This document shows, piece by piece, positions 16,701 through 24,857 of a stretch of DNA of 64,000 nucleotides. The notes under the pieces were generated by a model. The model was not told the DNA's origin. It saw nothing but the letters and a program-made list of their open reading frames with translations, and searched no databases. Both the position numbers and the translations under genes were made by a program. The number at the start of each line of letters is the position of its first letter. The first letter of the stretch is position 1. This DNA is from Microbaculum marinum (GTDB lineage: Bacteria; Pseudomonadota; Alphaproteobacteria; Rhizobiales; Tepidamorphaceae). Location: assembly GCF_042646165.1 (NCBI RefSeq), contig NZ_JBHRTC010000008.1; one strand, written 5' to 3'.

Positions 16701-19346
16701 GCCGTCGGCGCCGACCACGATCACCTCGAACGGCGCGCTGGTGCGCTCGGCGACCGTGTCGTCGGAAAACAGCGGCCTGACGCCGATCATCGGACCGGTC
16801 TGCTCGACCGGCAGCTCCAGCGACCGCTCGACCGCCCGGCCGCCGCTCTCGCGCATCCTGACGTCGATGCGCGCCGACATCGGCCGCGTCGTCTCCGGCA
16901 GCGCCGGCGTAACGACGTCGAACGTCGCCTTGCCGTCCGCGTCGGTGCGCGGCAGCCCGGCCAGCGTCTCGCGGACCGGCGTCACCTCCTCGTCGTCGAG
17001 GCCGAACCGATAGCCGGGCCAGTCCGGCAGGTTCGAGGCCGGGCTGACGGTGATGTCGCCCTCCAGCCGCAGGTCGGCTGCCGGCGCGCCGTACAGGAAC
17101 CGTCCGTCGACGCTCATTTCGACGGGCCGGAACGCTGGCAGCGCCGTCGCGGCGCTGGTCAGGTCGAACTCGATGCGGTCCGGCACGAAGTCCTCGACGA
17201 GGAACTCGATCTCGGAGATCGGATCGCCCTTCGGATCGGAATAGGCGGCGGCCGTCCAGGTGCCGCGCATCGCCGAGCCGATCATCGGCAGGTTGAAGAC
17301 GTGGCCGCCGAGCTCGTCCTGGCGGCTGACGAAGCGCCGGTCCTCGACGCCGTCGGGGCGCGTCAGCACCATGGTCAGCGGCACCCCGGTGACGGCGTCG
17401 GCGGTGTCGTCGCGCACCAGCGCCGTCAGGTAGACGGTCTCGCCGGGCCGGTAGACGCCGCGCTCGGTATATATGAACACGTCGAGCGGACCCGGCGCCG
17501 GTCGACCGGCGACGCCGCGGTCGGTCAGGTCGAAGCCGGAGCGGGTCAGGTCGACGAAGGTGAAGTCGGCACTCTCGCCCTGCGCCGCCAGCACGCCGGG
17601 CGCCAGACCGCCGGTGCCGCGCGTCAGGCCGGCGCCGAAGCTGGCATAGCCGGCCGCGTCGGTCACCGTCTCGCCGAGCACCTGGTTGTTGCGGGCGATG
17701 AGCTGGACCTCGACTCCGGCGAGCGCCTCGGCCGTCTCCAGCGAGCGGGCGAAGACGTGCAGCCCGTCGCCGCCCATCAGCGTCGCAAGGCCGATGTCGG
17801 AGACGATGAACCACTGCGTCGCCAGTGGCTCCCAGTACTCCTGCTCGCCCTCGGTCGCCTTCGCCGTCAGCACGTAGACGCCGGGCCGGCGTTCCGGCAG
17901 CGCCTCGTCGACCGGGAAGATGGTGGTGACCTCCTTGTTCAGGGTGTCGCCGGAACCCTCCGCGACATCGAGCGTGCCGGTCCACAGCTGCTCGCCGGTC
18001 TCCTCGACGATCTGCTCGGCGTCCCATTGGTCGAGCTGGCGCAGGAACGGCCCGTCCCCGACCGCCCGGGCGAGGCCGCGCTCGCCGATCCGGTAGAGCG
18101 CAACGTCCACAGACGGCGTGTTGATCGTCACCGCCGGGATGCCCTTCGAGCCGACCCGCGGCAGCACGAAGCTCGACCCCGAGAACCGCACCGAGGGGCC
18201 GCGGTCGCGCACGTAGATCTCGAACTCCGAGGCCTGCTCCAGCGTCTCGTCGACCACCGAGGGGATGCCGGCGCGCACCGTGACGCGGTAGCGCTCGCCG
18301 TGGCTGACCCCGTCGATGCAGAGCTGCTCGCCCGACGCCGTCACCGCCGGCGGCGTCGCGCCGTCGAGCGTCACATAGGGGGTGAAGTCGAACCGGCCCG
18401 CCTCCAGTTCCTCGGAGAACTGCACGCAGATGCGCGGGCTCGCCGCGTCGGCGTCGACGGTGTAGTCGACGATGCGGAAGCCGTGCTCCTGGTGCAGCAC
18501 GTCGAAGGCGTCGCGCACCGACTGCGAATCGACCAGCGCCAGACTCGCCTTGTAGGCCTGCAGCGCCGGCCGGAACAGATCCTTCGTCTCCAGCGCCCTG
18601 GCCAGTTCGGCATAGGCCTGGGCGCGCACCTCGGTATTCTTCGCCCGCCTCACCGCCTCGATCGCCGACGACACGGCGTCGTCGCTGAGCTGGTAGCGGT
18701 CGGAACTGTCGGACGGCGAGATCGCCTGGATCGCCCGGCTCAGGTCGAGCCAGACCTGGCCGTCGGACGGCTGCAGCGAAGCCGCGGCCTGGAAGCTGCG
18801 GGCGGCGGTATCGGCATCGCCGCGGTTCAGCGCGTCGAGGCCGCGCGCCGTCAGCATCGCGAAATCGCCGGCCGGCGCCTGGCGCGCCTTGATGCGGGCG
18901 ACGTAGCGGCCGGATTCCTCGACCAGCCAGTCGGCCACGAAGGACAGGTCCGGCCTCGGCATGTCCTCGACGCGCGTCGAGACCTCGACCACCTTGCCGG
19001 CGACCGCGCCGGCAAAGCTGTTGAGCGGCCCGACGTCGTTCTTCAGGAAGCACCACTGCGCCGAGGTGTTGTAGGTGAACGCCTTGCAGGAGGTGTCGTT
19101 GATGCAGGCCGTCTCGCACGCCCCGAGCGTGACCTCCTTCAGCGTCTGGTAGTCGTGGCCGTAGTAGTCGCCGTCGTCGACGGGAACGATGCGGCGCTCG
19201 GTCGTCTGCACCCCTGACTGGCTGTCTGTCTGGCCCACTGTCTGGCCAGCCGACTGGGCGCCTGCGGCCCCGGCCATCATTCCCAGGACCAGTGCCGGCA
19301 AGAGTGCGACGAGCAGCGCTGCGTGCGGGACGCGGATGAATGCCAT
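13794..19346 (-). CDS. Bacterial alpha-2-macroglobulin with N-terminal PAN domain
   Basis: A 1850-residue exported protein. The ATG at 19346 follows GAGGAG by 6 bases and opens a signal peptide ending GAAGAQ; longer upstream starts lack support. A cysteine-rich PAN/Apple-like domain (about residues 45-95, GACETACINDTSCKAFTYN) comes first. Repeated macroglobulin beta-domains follow, with a bait-type region and the thioester motif GCAEQ (Cys near residue 1400) within YPYGCAEQLTSRGMPL. Bacterial homologues such as YfhM trap attacking proteases in the periplasm and are encoded next to pbpC, as here, as a pair guarding and repairing the cell wall. No lipobox is visible, so it is probably soluble periplasmic. 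Confidence 0.93.
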   Translation of the reverse strand: MAFIRVPHAALLVALLPALVLGMMAGAAGAQSAGQTVGQTDSQSGVQTTERRIVPVDDGDYYGHDYQTLKEVTLGACETACINDTSCKAFTYNTSAQWCFLKNDVGPLNSFAGAVAGKVVEVSTRVEDMPRPDLSFVADWLVEESGRYVARIKARQAPAGDFAMLTARGLDALNRGDADTAARSFQAAASLQPSDGQVWLDLSRAIQAISPSDSSDRYQLSDDAVSSAIEAVRRAKNTEVRAQAYAELARALETKDLFRPALQAYKASLALVDSQSVRDAFDVLHQEHGFRIVDYTVDADAASPRICVQFSEELEAGRFDFTPYVTLDGATPPAVTASGEQLCIDGVSHGERYRVTVRAGIPSVVDETLEQASEFEIYVRDRGPSVRFSGSSFVLPRVGSKGIPAVTINTPSVDVALYRIGERGLARAVGDGPFLRQLDQWDAEQIVEETGEQLWTGTLDVAEGSGDTLNKEVTTIFPVDEALPERRPGVYVLTAKATEGEQEYWEPLATQWFIVSDIGLATLMGGDGLHVFARSLETAEALAGVEVQLIARNNQVLGETVTDAAGYASFGAGLTRGTGGLAPGVLAAQGESADFTFVDLTRSGFDLTDRGVAGRPAPGPLDVFIYTERGVYRPGETVYLTALVRDDTADAVTGVPLTMVLTRPDGVEDRRFVSRQDELGGHVFNLPMIGSAMRGTWTAAAYSDPKGDPISEIEFLVEDFVPDRIEFDLTSAATALPAFRPVEMSVDGRFLYGAPAADLRLEGDITVSPASNLPDWPGYRFGLDDEEVTPVRETLAGLPRTDADGKATFDVVTPALPETTRPMSARIDVRMRESGGRAVERSLELPVEQTGPMIGVRPLFSDDTVAERTSAPFEVIVVGADGRRVAVQNLRWELVRIERNFQWYRTDGRWNHEAVTYTTRVADGTIDVAADQPARIAADVDWGRYRLEVASAEAAGPVTSVSFTAGWYVETSSADSPDTLELSLDKPEYRVGDTATVTIAPRFSGKAIVNVVAEGLLETREIDVQEGGTTIELTVGEDWSPGAYVTATVIRPMAGGSASRMPTRAVGLTWLEVDTADRTLAVSLELPDIARPRETMAVPAAVEGLTPGEQAYLTVAAVDVGILNLTHYEPPAPEDWYYGQRKLAMEMRDIYGQLIDGLTGETGRLRSGGGEAGLGMDGSPPTQEPVSLFSGIVTADAEGKATVSFDVPEFNGTLRVMAVAWTASSVGHGSADVIVRDPVVLVSALPRFLAPADQSQLRVDIDNTDGPAGAWRIEVDSAGIVRTGPPEPANMLNLAQQERTAISIPLTGTRIGQDRITVRLVHADGMTISQSLNIGVRGAEPPVTDRRVVSLIPGASLTLDGSLVADRIAGSGFVNLSITRAGTLDVPSIMAALDRYPYGCAEQLTSRGMPLLYLSSVAQQLGLGTEPELRERVDKAIAGVLAKQSSSGGFGMWNPGGGDLWLDSYVTEFLTRAREAGHAVPELAFGQALDNLSNALGYTDSVDTQGSEIAYALYVLARNRRAAISDLRYYVDTQLENFASPLARAQLGAALAFYGENERARQAFAAALYALQDDGDSDGQRSDYGSRLRDGAATLTLVAESGAGAEPIPALIRIVDAERAGRTYTSTQEDGWMLMAANALINEAGDLRLEENGVAVDGNLMRRFSGERLDGQPVTVTNRSDSAVDAVITVSGVPSEPRGPEANGFTISRTYFDLDGNSVSVGEVGQNARMVAVIEVAEHNSWPSSVLVVDMLPAGFEIDNPNLVDSADLAAFPWLPDDVNPAHVEFRDDRFVAAFERDGNSDPSFTLAYVVRAVTPGDYVHPPAYVEDMYRPYLTARGETSRTQVLGPRP

Positions 19347-19578
19347 GGGTGTCTCCTCGGACAATCGGTTCGACGCCGGCGCCCCCGGCGGTCTGCAACC
19401 TGGATGGGTTGCGGTCCTATCGCGACCTGACCTGCCGGCAGCATATTGACTCGTTGCCGACGCAACGTCCATCGGCCCGCACGCCCGAATAGTGCCCATC
19501 CCATCGTGCCGCCGGGCTGCGGCTGGCCGGATCGCGCCGAAAGGCAGCCTGCCCGAACGCAGAAGCCCCAACGCAGAC

Positions 19579-19604
19579 GGGCGGAGCGCCCTGGCGCCCC
19601 GCCC
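19579..19604 (-). terminator. GC-rich hairpin downstream of the collagen-like gene
   Basis: Arms GGGCGGAGCGCC and GGCGCCCCGCCC (11 of 12 pair) are separated by two bases, so the top pairs must open into the loop. It lies 26 bases past the stop of the minus-strand collagen-like gene. No T-run follows on that strand, so intrinsic termination is uncertain. Confidence 0.4.
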
Positions 19605-19629
19605 GCGATGGTTGGTTCGATGGTCGGAG

Positions 19630-20802
19630 CTAGTCGTTCGTCACCATGATCCAGCCGGCGACGTTGTGGTTGTTGCCTTCCAGCGCGTCGGTGTTGCCGA
19701 GCAGCGTCGGATCGGCGCAGAACCCGATCGTGAACTCGCCGCCCGTCGCGAACACCCGCGAGGCGCTCGCGGCATAGGGCGTCGGCAGCAGCCTCAGGAA
19801 GCCGCGTAGCGGGTCGGTGGAGAACCGCTCGATCGATCCGCCCGAGGTCGACCGGTAGCAGAGATCATAGTCGACGAAGAGCCCCGGCAGGTCGAGCGCG
19901 AGGCCGAGGATAGCGGTGGCCGATCCGGTGACCCGCTGGCCGTCGTCGACCGTGACCGTCACCGTGTCGCCGATGAACCGGTTGCCGAATATCGAGCCGT
20001 CGACGTCGCCCACCTCACCCTGGAAGTTCAGGATCTCGACCACGCCGGCCGGTCCCTGGGGACCGGTTGCTCCGGTCGGTCCCTGAGGCCCGATCGGCCC
20101 GGTCGCGCCCGTCGCGCCGGTCGGCCCCTGGGGTCCGGTCGGACCTTGCGGGCCCTCGGGCCCGGCCGGTCCCTGGGCGCCGGTGGCGCCCTGCGGTCCC
20201 TGGGGACCCTCCGGACCCGCAGGACCCTCCGGTCCCGTGGCACCTTCCGGACCGGTGGCACCGCGCTTGCCGCGCTTGCCGCGCGGGCCCTGTTCCCCCT
20301 GCGGGCCTTCGGGCCCCTGCGGCCCCTCCGCTCCGTCGGCGCCGGTCTTGCCCTGCTTGCCGCGCGGCCCTTCGGGTCCCTGCGGCCCGGCCGGGCCTTC
20401 GGGGCCCTCCGGTCCGCAGAACTGGACGAGCGCCTGCTGCTTGTCCTTGCCGGACTTCAGCGTCACCTCGCAGCCCTCGGGCCAGTAGACCTCCTGGAAG
20501 TAGAAGATCCGCGCCGCGTTGGAGCGGGTCCGGAACTTGCCGTCCAGCACCACCTTCTGGCCGGGGGCCCTCGTCAGGCCCACGACGATCAGTTCGCCCG
20601 CCGAGATCGCCGAATAGACGACGACGAAATCCTTGCTCGTCCGCGCCTGGTCGATGCCGAAGGCGATATCCGGATTCGCCGCGATCAGGTCGTCGAGCCC
20701 GCTTGCCGCGCCGGCGTGTCCGGCGCCCGACATCGTTAGGCAGATCGCGCAAACGCCTCCCAGGGCCGCACGTCGCGTGCCGGCCAGTCCGAAAACCCGC
20801 AT
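19630..20802 (-). CDS. Secreted collagen-like Gly-X-Y repeat protein
   Basis: A 390-residue protein. The ATG at 20802 has GGAAGGG about 9 bases upstream and opens a signal peptide (MRVFGLAGTRRAALGGVC onward, about residues 1-33). A globular N-terminal part of about 95 residues with two cysteines follows. Then come 41 uninterrupted Gly-X-Y triplets rich in GPE, GPQ, GPT and GAT with a charged GKR/GKQ stretch. A C-terminal domain of about 135 residues (FQGEVGDVDGSIFGN onward) ends GNNHNVAGWIMVTND. Bacterial collagen-like proteins form triple helices on or outside the cell; the C-terminal domain may trimerise or bind a partner. No anchor motif is visible. The function is unknown. Confidence 0.85.
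   Translation of the reverse strand: MRVFGLAGTRRAALGGVCAICLTMSGAGHAGAASGLDDLIAANPDIAFGIDQARTSKDFVVVYSAISAGELIVVGLTRAPGQKVVLDGKFRTRSNAARIFYFQEVYWPEGCEVTLKSGKDKQQALVQFCGPEGPEGPAGPQGPEGPRGKQGKTGADGAEGPQGPEGPQGEQGPRGKRGKRGATGPEGATGPEGPAGPEGPQGPQGATGAQGPAGPEGPQGPTGPQGPTGATGATGPIGPQGPTGATGPQGPAGVVEILNFQGEVGDVDGSIFGNRFIGDTVTVTVDDGQRVTGSATAILGLALDLPGLFVDYDLCYRSTSGGSIERFSTDPLRGFLRLLPTPYAASASRVFATGGEFTIGFCADPTLLGNTDALEGNNHNVAGWIMVTND
20044..20415 (-). repeat. Collagen triplet tract (41 Gly-X-Y codon triplets)
   Basis: A 372-base stretch of 9-base units encoding Gly-Pro/Ala/Lys-X, with glycine at every third codon and no interruption. Groups such as GPTGPQGPT and GPEGPQGP recur. This kind of coding repeat can change length by slippage or recombination between strains. 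Confidence 0.93.
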
Positions 20803-21181
20803 TTTCTGAACCCTTCCGTTTCCCCGCACATCGAACGCCGGTATGGCTTCGCCCCGCCCGGCCGCCCGTCGCGTGCGTTCCTGTTGCCCCTGAAAATACC
20901 CTTGTGTTTCAATACAAAAGGTTTCGCCCGCCCAGTGCGGGTCGCCGCCCGGGTGCCCTCCTGCCCCCGAATCGGCCACCCCCATACTACGCAATACAAT
21001 GCTGCTTGTCGGTTAACAATTGACGGAAGGTCACAATCGGCAGACTGCCCGGCCTGCGTCCTGTCACAGATGCATGGACAGCGGCCCGCGGATGTGGTCT
21101 TTGCAAAGGTGCCGGCAGCACTATCTTAACCTGTCGGCGCGACGATCGGATCCGGCGCTTGGTATCGGGAGGAGGCCTCTT
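20803..21181. other. Divergent spacer between the collagen-like gene and the small lipoprotein gene
   Basis: The 379 bases contain no gene I can support. The middle part (about 20890-21020) is AT-richer than the surroundings, including TTGTGTTTCAATACAAA, which can form a weak hairpin, and GGTTAACAATTGACGG near 21010. These are reasonable places for the two divergent promoters, but I cannot assign -35/-10 elements with confidence. Confidence 0.4.
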
Positions 21182-21382
21182 ATGCGTTTCAAGTCAGCGT
21201 TCACCGCTTTTGCCCTTGTGGCATCGGCCGCATTGATGACGGCGTGCAGCGGCGGCGGTGGCGTGTCGCAGCTCGAATATGCGCCTCCGACCGCCTTCAA
21301 CCCGAGTTCCGGCCTGTCGCCCGACCTGACCAATCCCAACGCGCTGCCCGGCCCCGCTGCCCCTCCGTTCAATCCGTGGTGA
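21182..21382 (+). CDS. Small lipoprotein, function unknown
   Basis: A 66-residue protein. The ATG at 21182 is preceded by a strong ribosome-binding site (GGGAGGAGG). It has a lipoprotein signal MRFKSAFTAFALVASAALM ending with lipobox LMTAC, Cys at residue 21, then a glycine run and a Pro/Asn/Ser-rich tail with the near repeats FNPSSGLSPDLTNPN and PPFNPW. The rest has no recognisable domain. It is similar in style to very small lipoproteins that sit in the outer membrane. It stands alone between a divergent collagen-like gene and kynA. Confidence 0.75.
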   Translation: MRFKSAFTAFALVASAALMTACSGGGGVSQLEYAPPTAFNPSSGLSPDLTNPNALPGPAAPPFNPW

Positions 21383-21523
21383 ACGGACTCCCGACCGGCT
21401 GACGCGGCCGCGCCGGCCTCTCGCGACGCCCTTGCCTGAGCGCTCCCGTCGTACCATCCTCGGGCGGCCGGCCCGGCAGATCCGATCCGGGGGGCCGGCT
21501 CCCGCCAGACAGGTCAGGCGCCG

Positions 21524-22648
21524 ATGACGATCGACCCGAAATCCTATGCCGGATACCTCCAGCTGGAGACGCTGCTCGCCAGCCAGAAGCCGGTGAGCGC
21601 GGCGGTCGGCCGGCCGGCCCACGACGAGCACCTGTTCATCATCGTGCACCAGGTGTACGAACTCTGGTTCAAGCAGGTGCTCTACGAGCTCGACCGGGTC
21701 GAGGCGATCTTCGCCGGTCCCTGGGTCGAGGACCGCGACGTCGCGGCGGCGGCGGCGGGCCTTGCCCGCGTCGTCGAGATCCTCAAGCTCGGCGTCCGCC
21801 AGATCGACCTGCTGGAGACGATGACGCCGCTCGATTTTCTCGATTTCCGCGACCTGCTGTTCACCGGCTCCGGCTTCCAGAGCCTGCAGTTCCGCGAGAT
21901 CGAGGTGCGCCTCGGCCTGAAGCGAGAGAACCGTCTGCGGTTCGACGACCAGCCCTTCGAGCACCGCCTCATCGAACCCGAGCAGACCCGCATCCGCGAC
22001 GTCGAGGCGAGGCCGAGCCTGTTTGACATGGTCGAGGCCTGGCTCGGCCGGGTGCCGTTCCTGGAGACCGCCGGCTGGCAGTTCCAGGAGGCCTACCGGT
22101 CGGCCGTCACCGCCGGCGTCAGGGAGGAGATCGCCAGGATCTCCGACAACCCGACGCTCGGCGACAGGCAGCGCGAGGGGCAGGTCGCGGCGCTCGAGGA
22201 GGAACTCGGCCGCTTCGAGGCGCTGTTCTCCTCGTCGCCGAAGGACCGCGCCACGCCGGCCCCTGGCTGGCGCATGGCCCGCGGCGCGGTGCTCGCCGCC
22301 CTGTTCATCAACCTCTACCGCGACGAGCCGGCGCTGCAGGTGCCGTTCCGCTTCCTCAGCCACATCATGGACATCGACGAGACGCTGACCACATGGCGCT
22401 TCCGCCACGCCCAGATGGTCGAGCGGATGATCGGCCGCAAGGTCGGCACCGGCGGCTCCTCCGGCCACAGCTACCTGAACCGGACCGTCGAGCAGCACCG
22501 CATCTTCTCCGACCTGTTCGCGCTGGCGACTTTCCTGATGCCGCGCGCCGCGCGTCCCGACCTGCCCGAGGCGCTGCGCCGCCGCATGGCGCTCGCCTAC
22601 GCGCCCGTCAACGGGCAAGACGGCGCGCCGGACGCGCGGTCCGCCTGA
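21524..22648 (+). CDS. kynA: Tryptophan 2,3-dioxygenase
   Basis: A 374-residue haem dioxygenase that opens the indole ring of L-tryptophan to N-formylkynurenine. The N-terminal motif HDEHLFIIVHQVYELWFKQ holds the substrate-pocket residues, FRDLLFTGSGFQSLQFREIE carries the conserved Arg, and the haem ligand is the His of GTGGSSGHSYL (about residue 315). TDO is normally about 280 residues in bacteria, so this is a longer version with an insertion around residues 190-240 (the DRQREGQVAALEEELGRFE region). It is followed 31 bases later by a kynureninase-like gene, so the pair probably carries tryptophan through kynurenine. The formamidase step (kynB) is not in the window. Confidence 0.92.
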   Translation: MTIDPKSYAGYLQLETLLASQKPVSAAVGRPAHDEHLFIIVHQVYELWFKQVLYELDRVEAIFAGPWVEDRDVAAAAAGLARVVEILKLGVRQIDLLETMTPLDFLDFRDLLFTGSGFQSLQFREIEVRLGLKRENRLRFDDQPFEHRLIEPEQTRIRDVEARPSLFDMVEAWLGRVPFLETAGWQFQEAYRSAVTAGVREEIARISDNPTLGDRQREGQVAALEEELGRFEALFSSSPKDRATPAPGWRMARGAVLAALFINLYRDEPALQVPFRFLSHIMDIDETLTTWRFRHAQMVERMIGRKVGTGGSSGHSYLNRTVEQHRIFSDLFALATFLMPRAARPDLPEALRRRMALAYAPVNGQDGAPDARSA

Positions 22649-22679
22649 CCCGTCCGTCGATCCGGCCCGCACGCAGCCC

Positions 22680-23861
22680 ATGAGCCACGCCCGCCACTTT
22701 TCCCGGTTCCTTGCGGCCGATCCCGGCCGGTTGCATCTCGCCGCCCACAGCCACCACGGCTGGCCCGACGTCACCGAGGCCGGCCAGCGGCAGGCCTGGC
22801 TGGACGCCATCACGCTGGCCGACCGAAAGTGGGACAAGGTGTTCGGCGAGGTCGTGCCGGCCTTCCAGGTCCATGTCGCACGTCGCCTCGCGCTGTCGGA
22901 TCCCGCCACGATCGCGGTCGCGCCCAATACCTTCGACTTCGTCCGCCGCCTGCTGTCCTGCCTGCCGCCCCGGCCGGGCGAGAACCGGCCGGCCCGGATC
23001 CTCACCACCGACGCCGAGTTCCATTCCTTCGCCCGCCAGACGGCGCGGCTGGAGGAGGACGGCAGGCTTAAGGTGACCAGGATTGCCGCCGAACCGTTCG
23101 ACAGCTTTCCCGCCCGCTTCGCCGAGGCCGCCGGGCAGGGCGGCCACGACCTGGTCTTCGTCAGCCAGGTGTTCTTCGATTCGGGCTACGTTGTGGAGGA
23201 CCTCGCCGGGCTGGTCGGCGCGGTGCGCGGCGAGGAGACGCTCGTCGTCGTCGACGGCTATCACGGTTTCATGGCGCTGCCGACCGACCTGTCGGCGATC
23301 GGGAACCGCGCCTTCTATCTGGCCGGCGGCTACAAGTATGCGATGTCCGGCGAGGGCGCCTGTTTCATGCACTGCCCGCCGGGCTACGCGCCGCGGCCGC
23401 CCGACACCGGCTGGTATGCCGCCTTCGGCGCGCTGGCGGGCGATGCCGGCAGCGTCGCCTACGCCCCCGACGGCGGCCGCTTCCTCGGCGCCACCTTCGA
23501 TCCGAGCGGCCTCTACCGGTTCAACGCGGTGATGGACTGGCTCGACGGCCTCGACCTCCAGGTCGATGCGATCGACGCGCATGTGAGGTCGGTCATGACC
23601 GTCTTCCTCGCGGCGCTGGAGCGCCGGCCCGTCGCCGGTCTCGATCCTGCCGCACTGTTGCGCCGGCCGGGCGTGGATGCCACCGGCCATTTCCTGACCT
23701 TCCGTACGCCGCAGGCCGGCAGCCTGCAGGAACGGATGATGGCGGCGAATGTCGTCGCCGACCACCGCCGCGACCGCCTTCGCCTCGGCTTCGCGCTCTA
23801 CCACGAGCCCGCCGACGCCGACGCCTACCTCGCTCGGATTGCCGCCGCGCTGGACGACTGA
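22680..23861 (+). CDS. kynU: Kynureninase-like PLP enzyme (aminotransferase class V fold)
   Basis: A 393-residue fold-type I PLP enzyme. The PLP lysine is Lys219 in AGGYKYAMSGEGACFM, the aspartate pair is in TLVVVDGYHGFMALP, and the N-terminal HLAAHSHHGWPD and VAPNTFDFVRRLLS fit the class V group. Kynureninase cleaves kynurenine or 3-hydroxykynurenine to (hydroxy)anthranilate and alanine. The call rests on the fold plus its place directly after tryptophan dioxygenase. The protein is divergent from textbook kynureninase, so another class V activity (for example a desulfurase-like or aminotransferase role) is possible. Confidence 0.7.
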   Translation: MSHARHFSRFLAADPGRLHLAAHSHHGWPDVTEAGQRQAWLDAITLADRKWDKVFGEVVPAFQVHVARRLALSDPATIAVAPNTFDFVRRLLSCLPPRPGENRPARILTTDAEFHSFARQTARLEEDGRLKVTRIAAEPFDSFPARFAEAAGQGGHDLVFVSQVFFDSGYVVEDLAGLVGAVRGEETLVVVDGYHGFMALPTDLSAIGNRAFYLAGGYKYAMSGEGACFMHCPPGYAPRPPDTGWYAAFGALAGDAGSVAYAPDGGRFLGATFDPSGLYRFNAVMDWLDGLDLQVDAIDAHVRSVMTVFLAALERRPVAGLDPAALLRRPGVDATGHFLTFRTPQAGSLQERMMAANVVADHRRDRLRLGFALYHEPADADAYLARIAAALDD

Positions 23862-24029
23862 CGGCGGCTGCGGCAGGAAGGGCGGGCTTCGTGTTGACCC
23901 GCAACGCGTCCCGCTCCGTCACCGCCGCAAGTCATTCCTCATTCGACCTGTCGTCGCGCCCAGTATAGGATCAGACGCGGGGAATGGCTTTCCCCTGTGG
24001 TACAGCCGTGCCGCCCTTCCGACGTAAAT

Positions 24030-24079
24030 CCCGGCTCTCGTGCCGGGCCCGACACAGGAAGACCCGGCGAGCCGCCGGG
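24030..24079 (-). terminator. Two tandem hairpins with identical arms, downstream of livF
   Basis: CCCGGC-TCTCGT-GCCGGG (24030-24047) and CCCGGC-GAGCC-GCCGGG (24063-24079) lie between the stop of kynU and the stop of the convergent livF. Identical 6-base arms in tandem suggest a bidirectional terminator or an interspersed element. Neither is followed by a T-run. Confidence 0.45.
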
Positions 24080-24095
24080 CGGGGTTGCGGCAGTC

Positions 24096-24857
24096 TCAAA
24101 TCGCCAGGTATTCCTGCCTGAGCTCGGCGTTGTCGAGCACCGCCTGGGCGGTGCCGTCGAAGACCACGTTGCCCATGTCGAGGATGATCGCCCGGTCGGC
24201 CAGGTTGAGCGCCGCGATGGCGTTCTGCTCGACGATGATGGTGGTCAGGCCGAGCGACTTGATCTCGTGGAGGATCCGCTCGATCTCCTGGACGATCACC
24301 GGGGCCAGGCCCTCGTAGGGCTCGTCGAGCAGCAGCAGCTTGACGTCGCGGGCGAGCGCCCGGGCGACGGCCAGCATCTGCTGCTCGCCGCCCGACAGGG
24401 TGACGCCCTCCTGGCGCCGCCGCTCGGCCAGACGGGGGAAATGCTCGTAGAGCCGCTCCAGCGGCCAGCCCTTCGGTTCGGCTATCTGGGCGAGCTGCAG
24501 GTTCTCCTCGACGGTCAGGCCGGCGATGATGCGCCGGTCTTCCGGCACCAGGCCGATGCCGGCGCGCGAGGCCTGGAACGCCGACATCCGGTGGATGGCG
24601 TCGCCGTCGAGAAAGATCTCGCCGCTCTTGAGTTCGGGCTGCCCGGCGCGCGCGATGGTGCGCAGGGTGGAGGTCTTGCCGGCGCCGTTGCGTCCGAGCA
24701 GGGCGACGATCTCGCTCTTGCGGACAGAAAACCCGACCCCCTGCACGATATAGCTTTCGCCGTAATAGGCGTGCAGGTCGGTGCAGGCGAAATAGGTCTC
24801 GGCGCCAGCCTCGAGCGGCGTGTTCGGTTGGGTCTCGGTGACAGTCATCACGTTCAC
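24096..24857 (-). CDS. livF: Branched-chain amino acid-type ABC importer, ATP-binding protein LivF
   Basis: A 253-residue ATPase. Walker A is LLGRNGAGKTSTLRTI, the signature is VTLSGGEQQMLAVARALA, and Walker B is KLLLLDEPYEGLAPVIVQEI with the EPYEGLAP form typical of LivF. Of the possible starts, GTG at 24857 overlaps the livG stop as GTGA and has GGGGGAG 7 bases upstream; GTG at 24851 and ATG at 24848 are alternatives. It is the last gene of the livKHMGF operon. The substrate class follows the whole transporter, not this subunit. Confidence 0.92.
   Translation of the reverse strand: MNVMTVTETQPNTPLEAGAETYFACTDLHAYYGESYIVQGVGFSVRKSEIVALLGRNGAGKTSTLRTIARAGQPELKSGEIFLDGDAIHRMSAFQASRAGIGLVPEDRRIIAGLTVEENLQLAQIAEPKGWPLERLYEHFPRLAERRRQEGVTLSGGEQQMLAVARALARDVKLLLLDEPYEGLAPVIVQEIERILHEIKSLGLTTIIVEQNAIAALNLADRAIILDMGNVVFDGTAQAVLDNAELRQEYLAI

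Noticed and set aside
13728..19217. A 1829-residue open frame on the plus strand, opposite the alpha-2-macroglobulin gene
   Set aside because: Its composition is Arg/Ala/Gly/His/Val-rich with no domain, and it mirrors the codon pattern of the real minus-strand gene, which has a signal peptide, PAN domain and thioester motif. It is a GC-driven shadow.
19579..19604. The hairpin as a proven intrinsic terminator
   Set aside because: Loop of only two bases and no T-run on the transcribed strand; kept only as a low-confidence candidate.
20044..20415. The repetitive tract as a CRISPR array or satellite
   Set aside because: The 9-base periodicity is in frame and encodes Gly-X-Y triplets in a complete secreted protein; there are no spacers.
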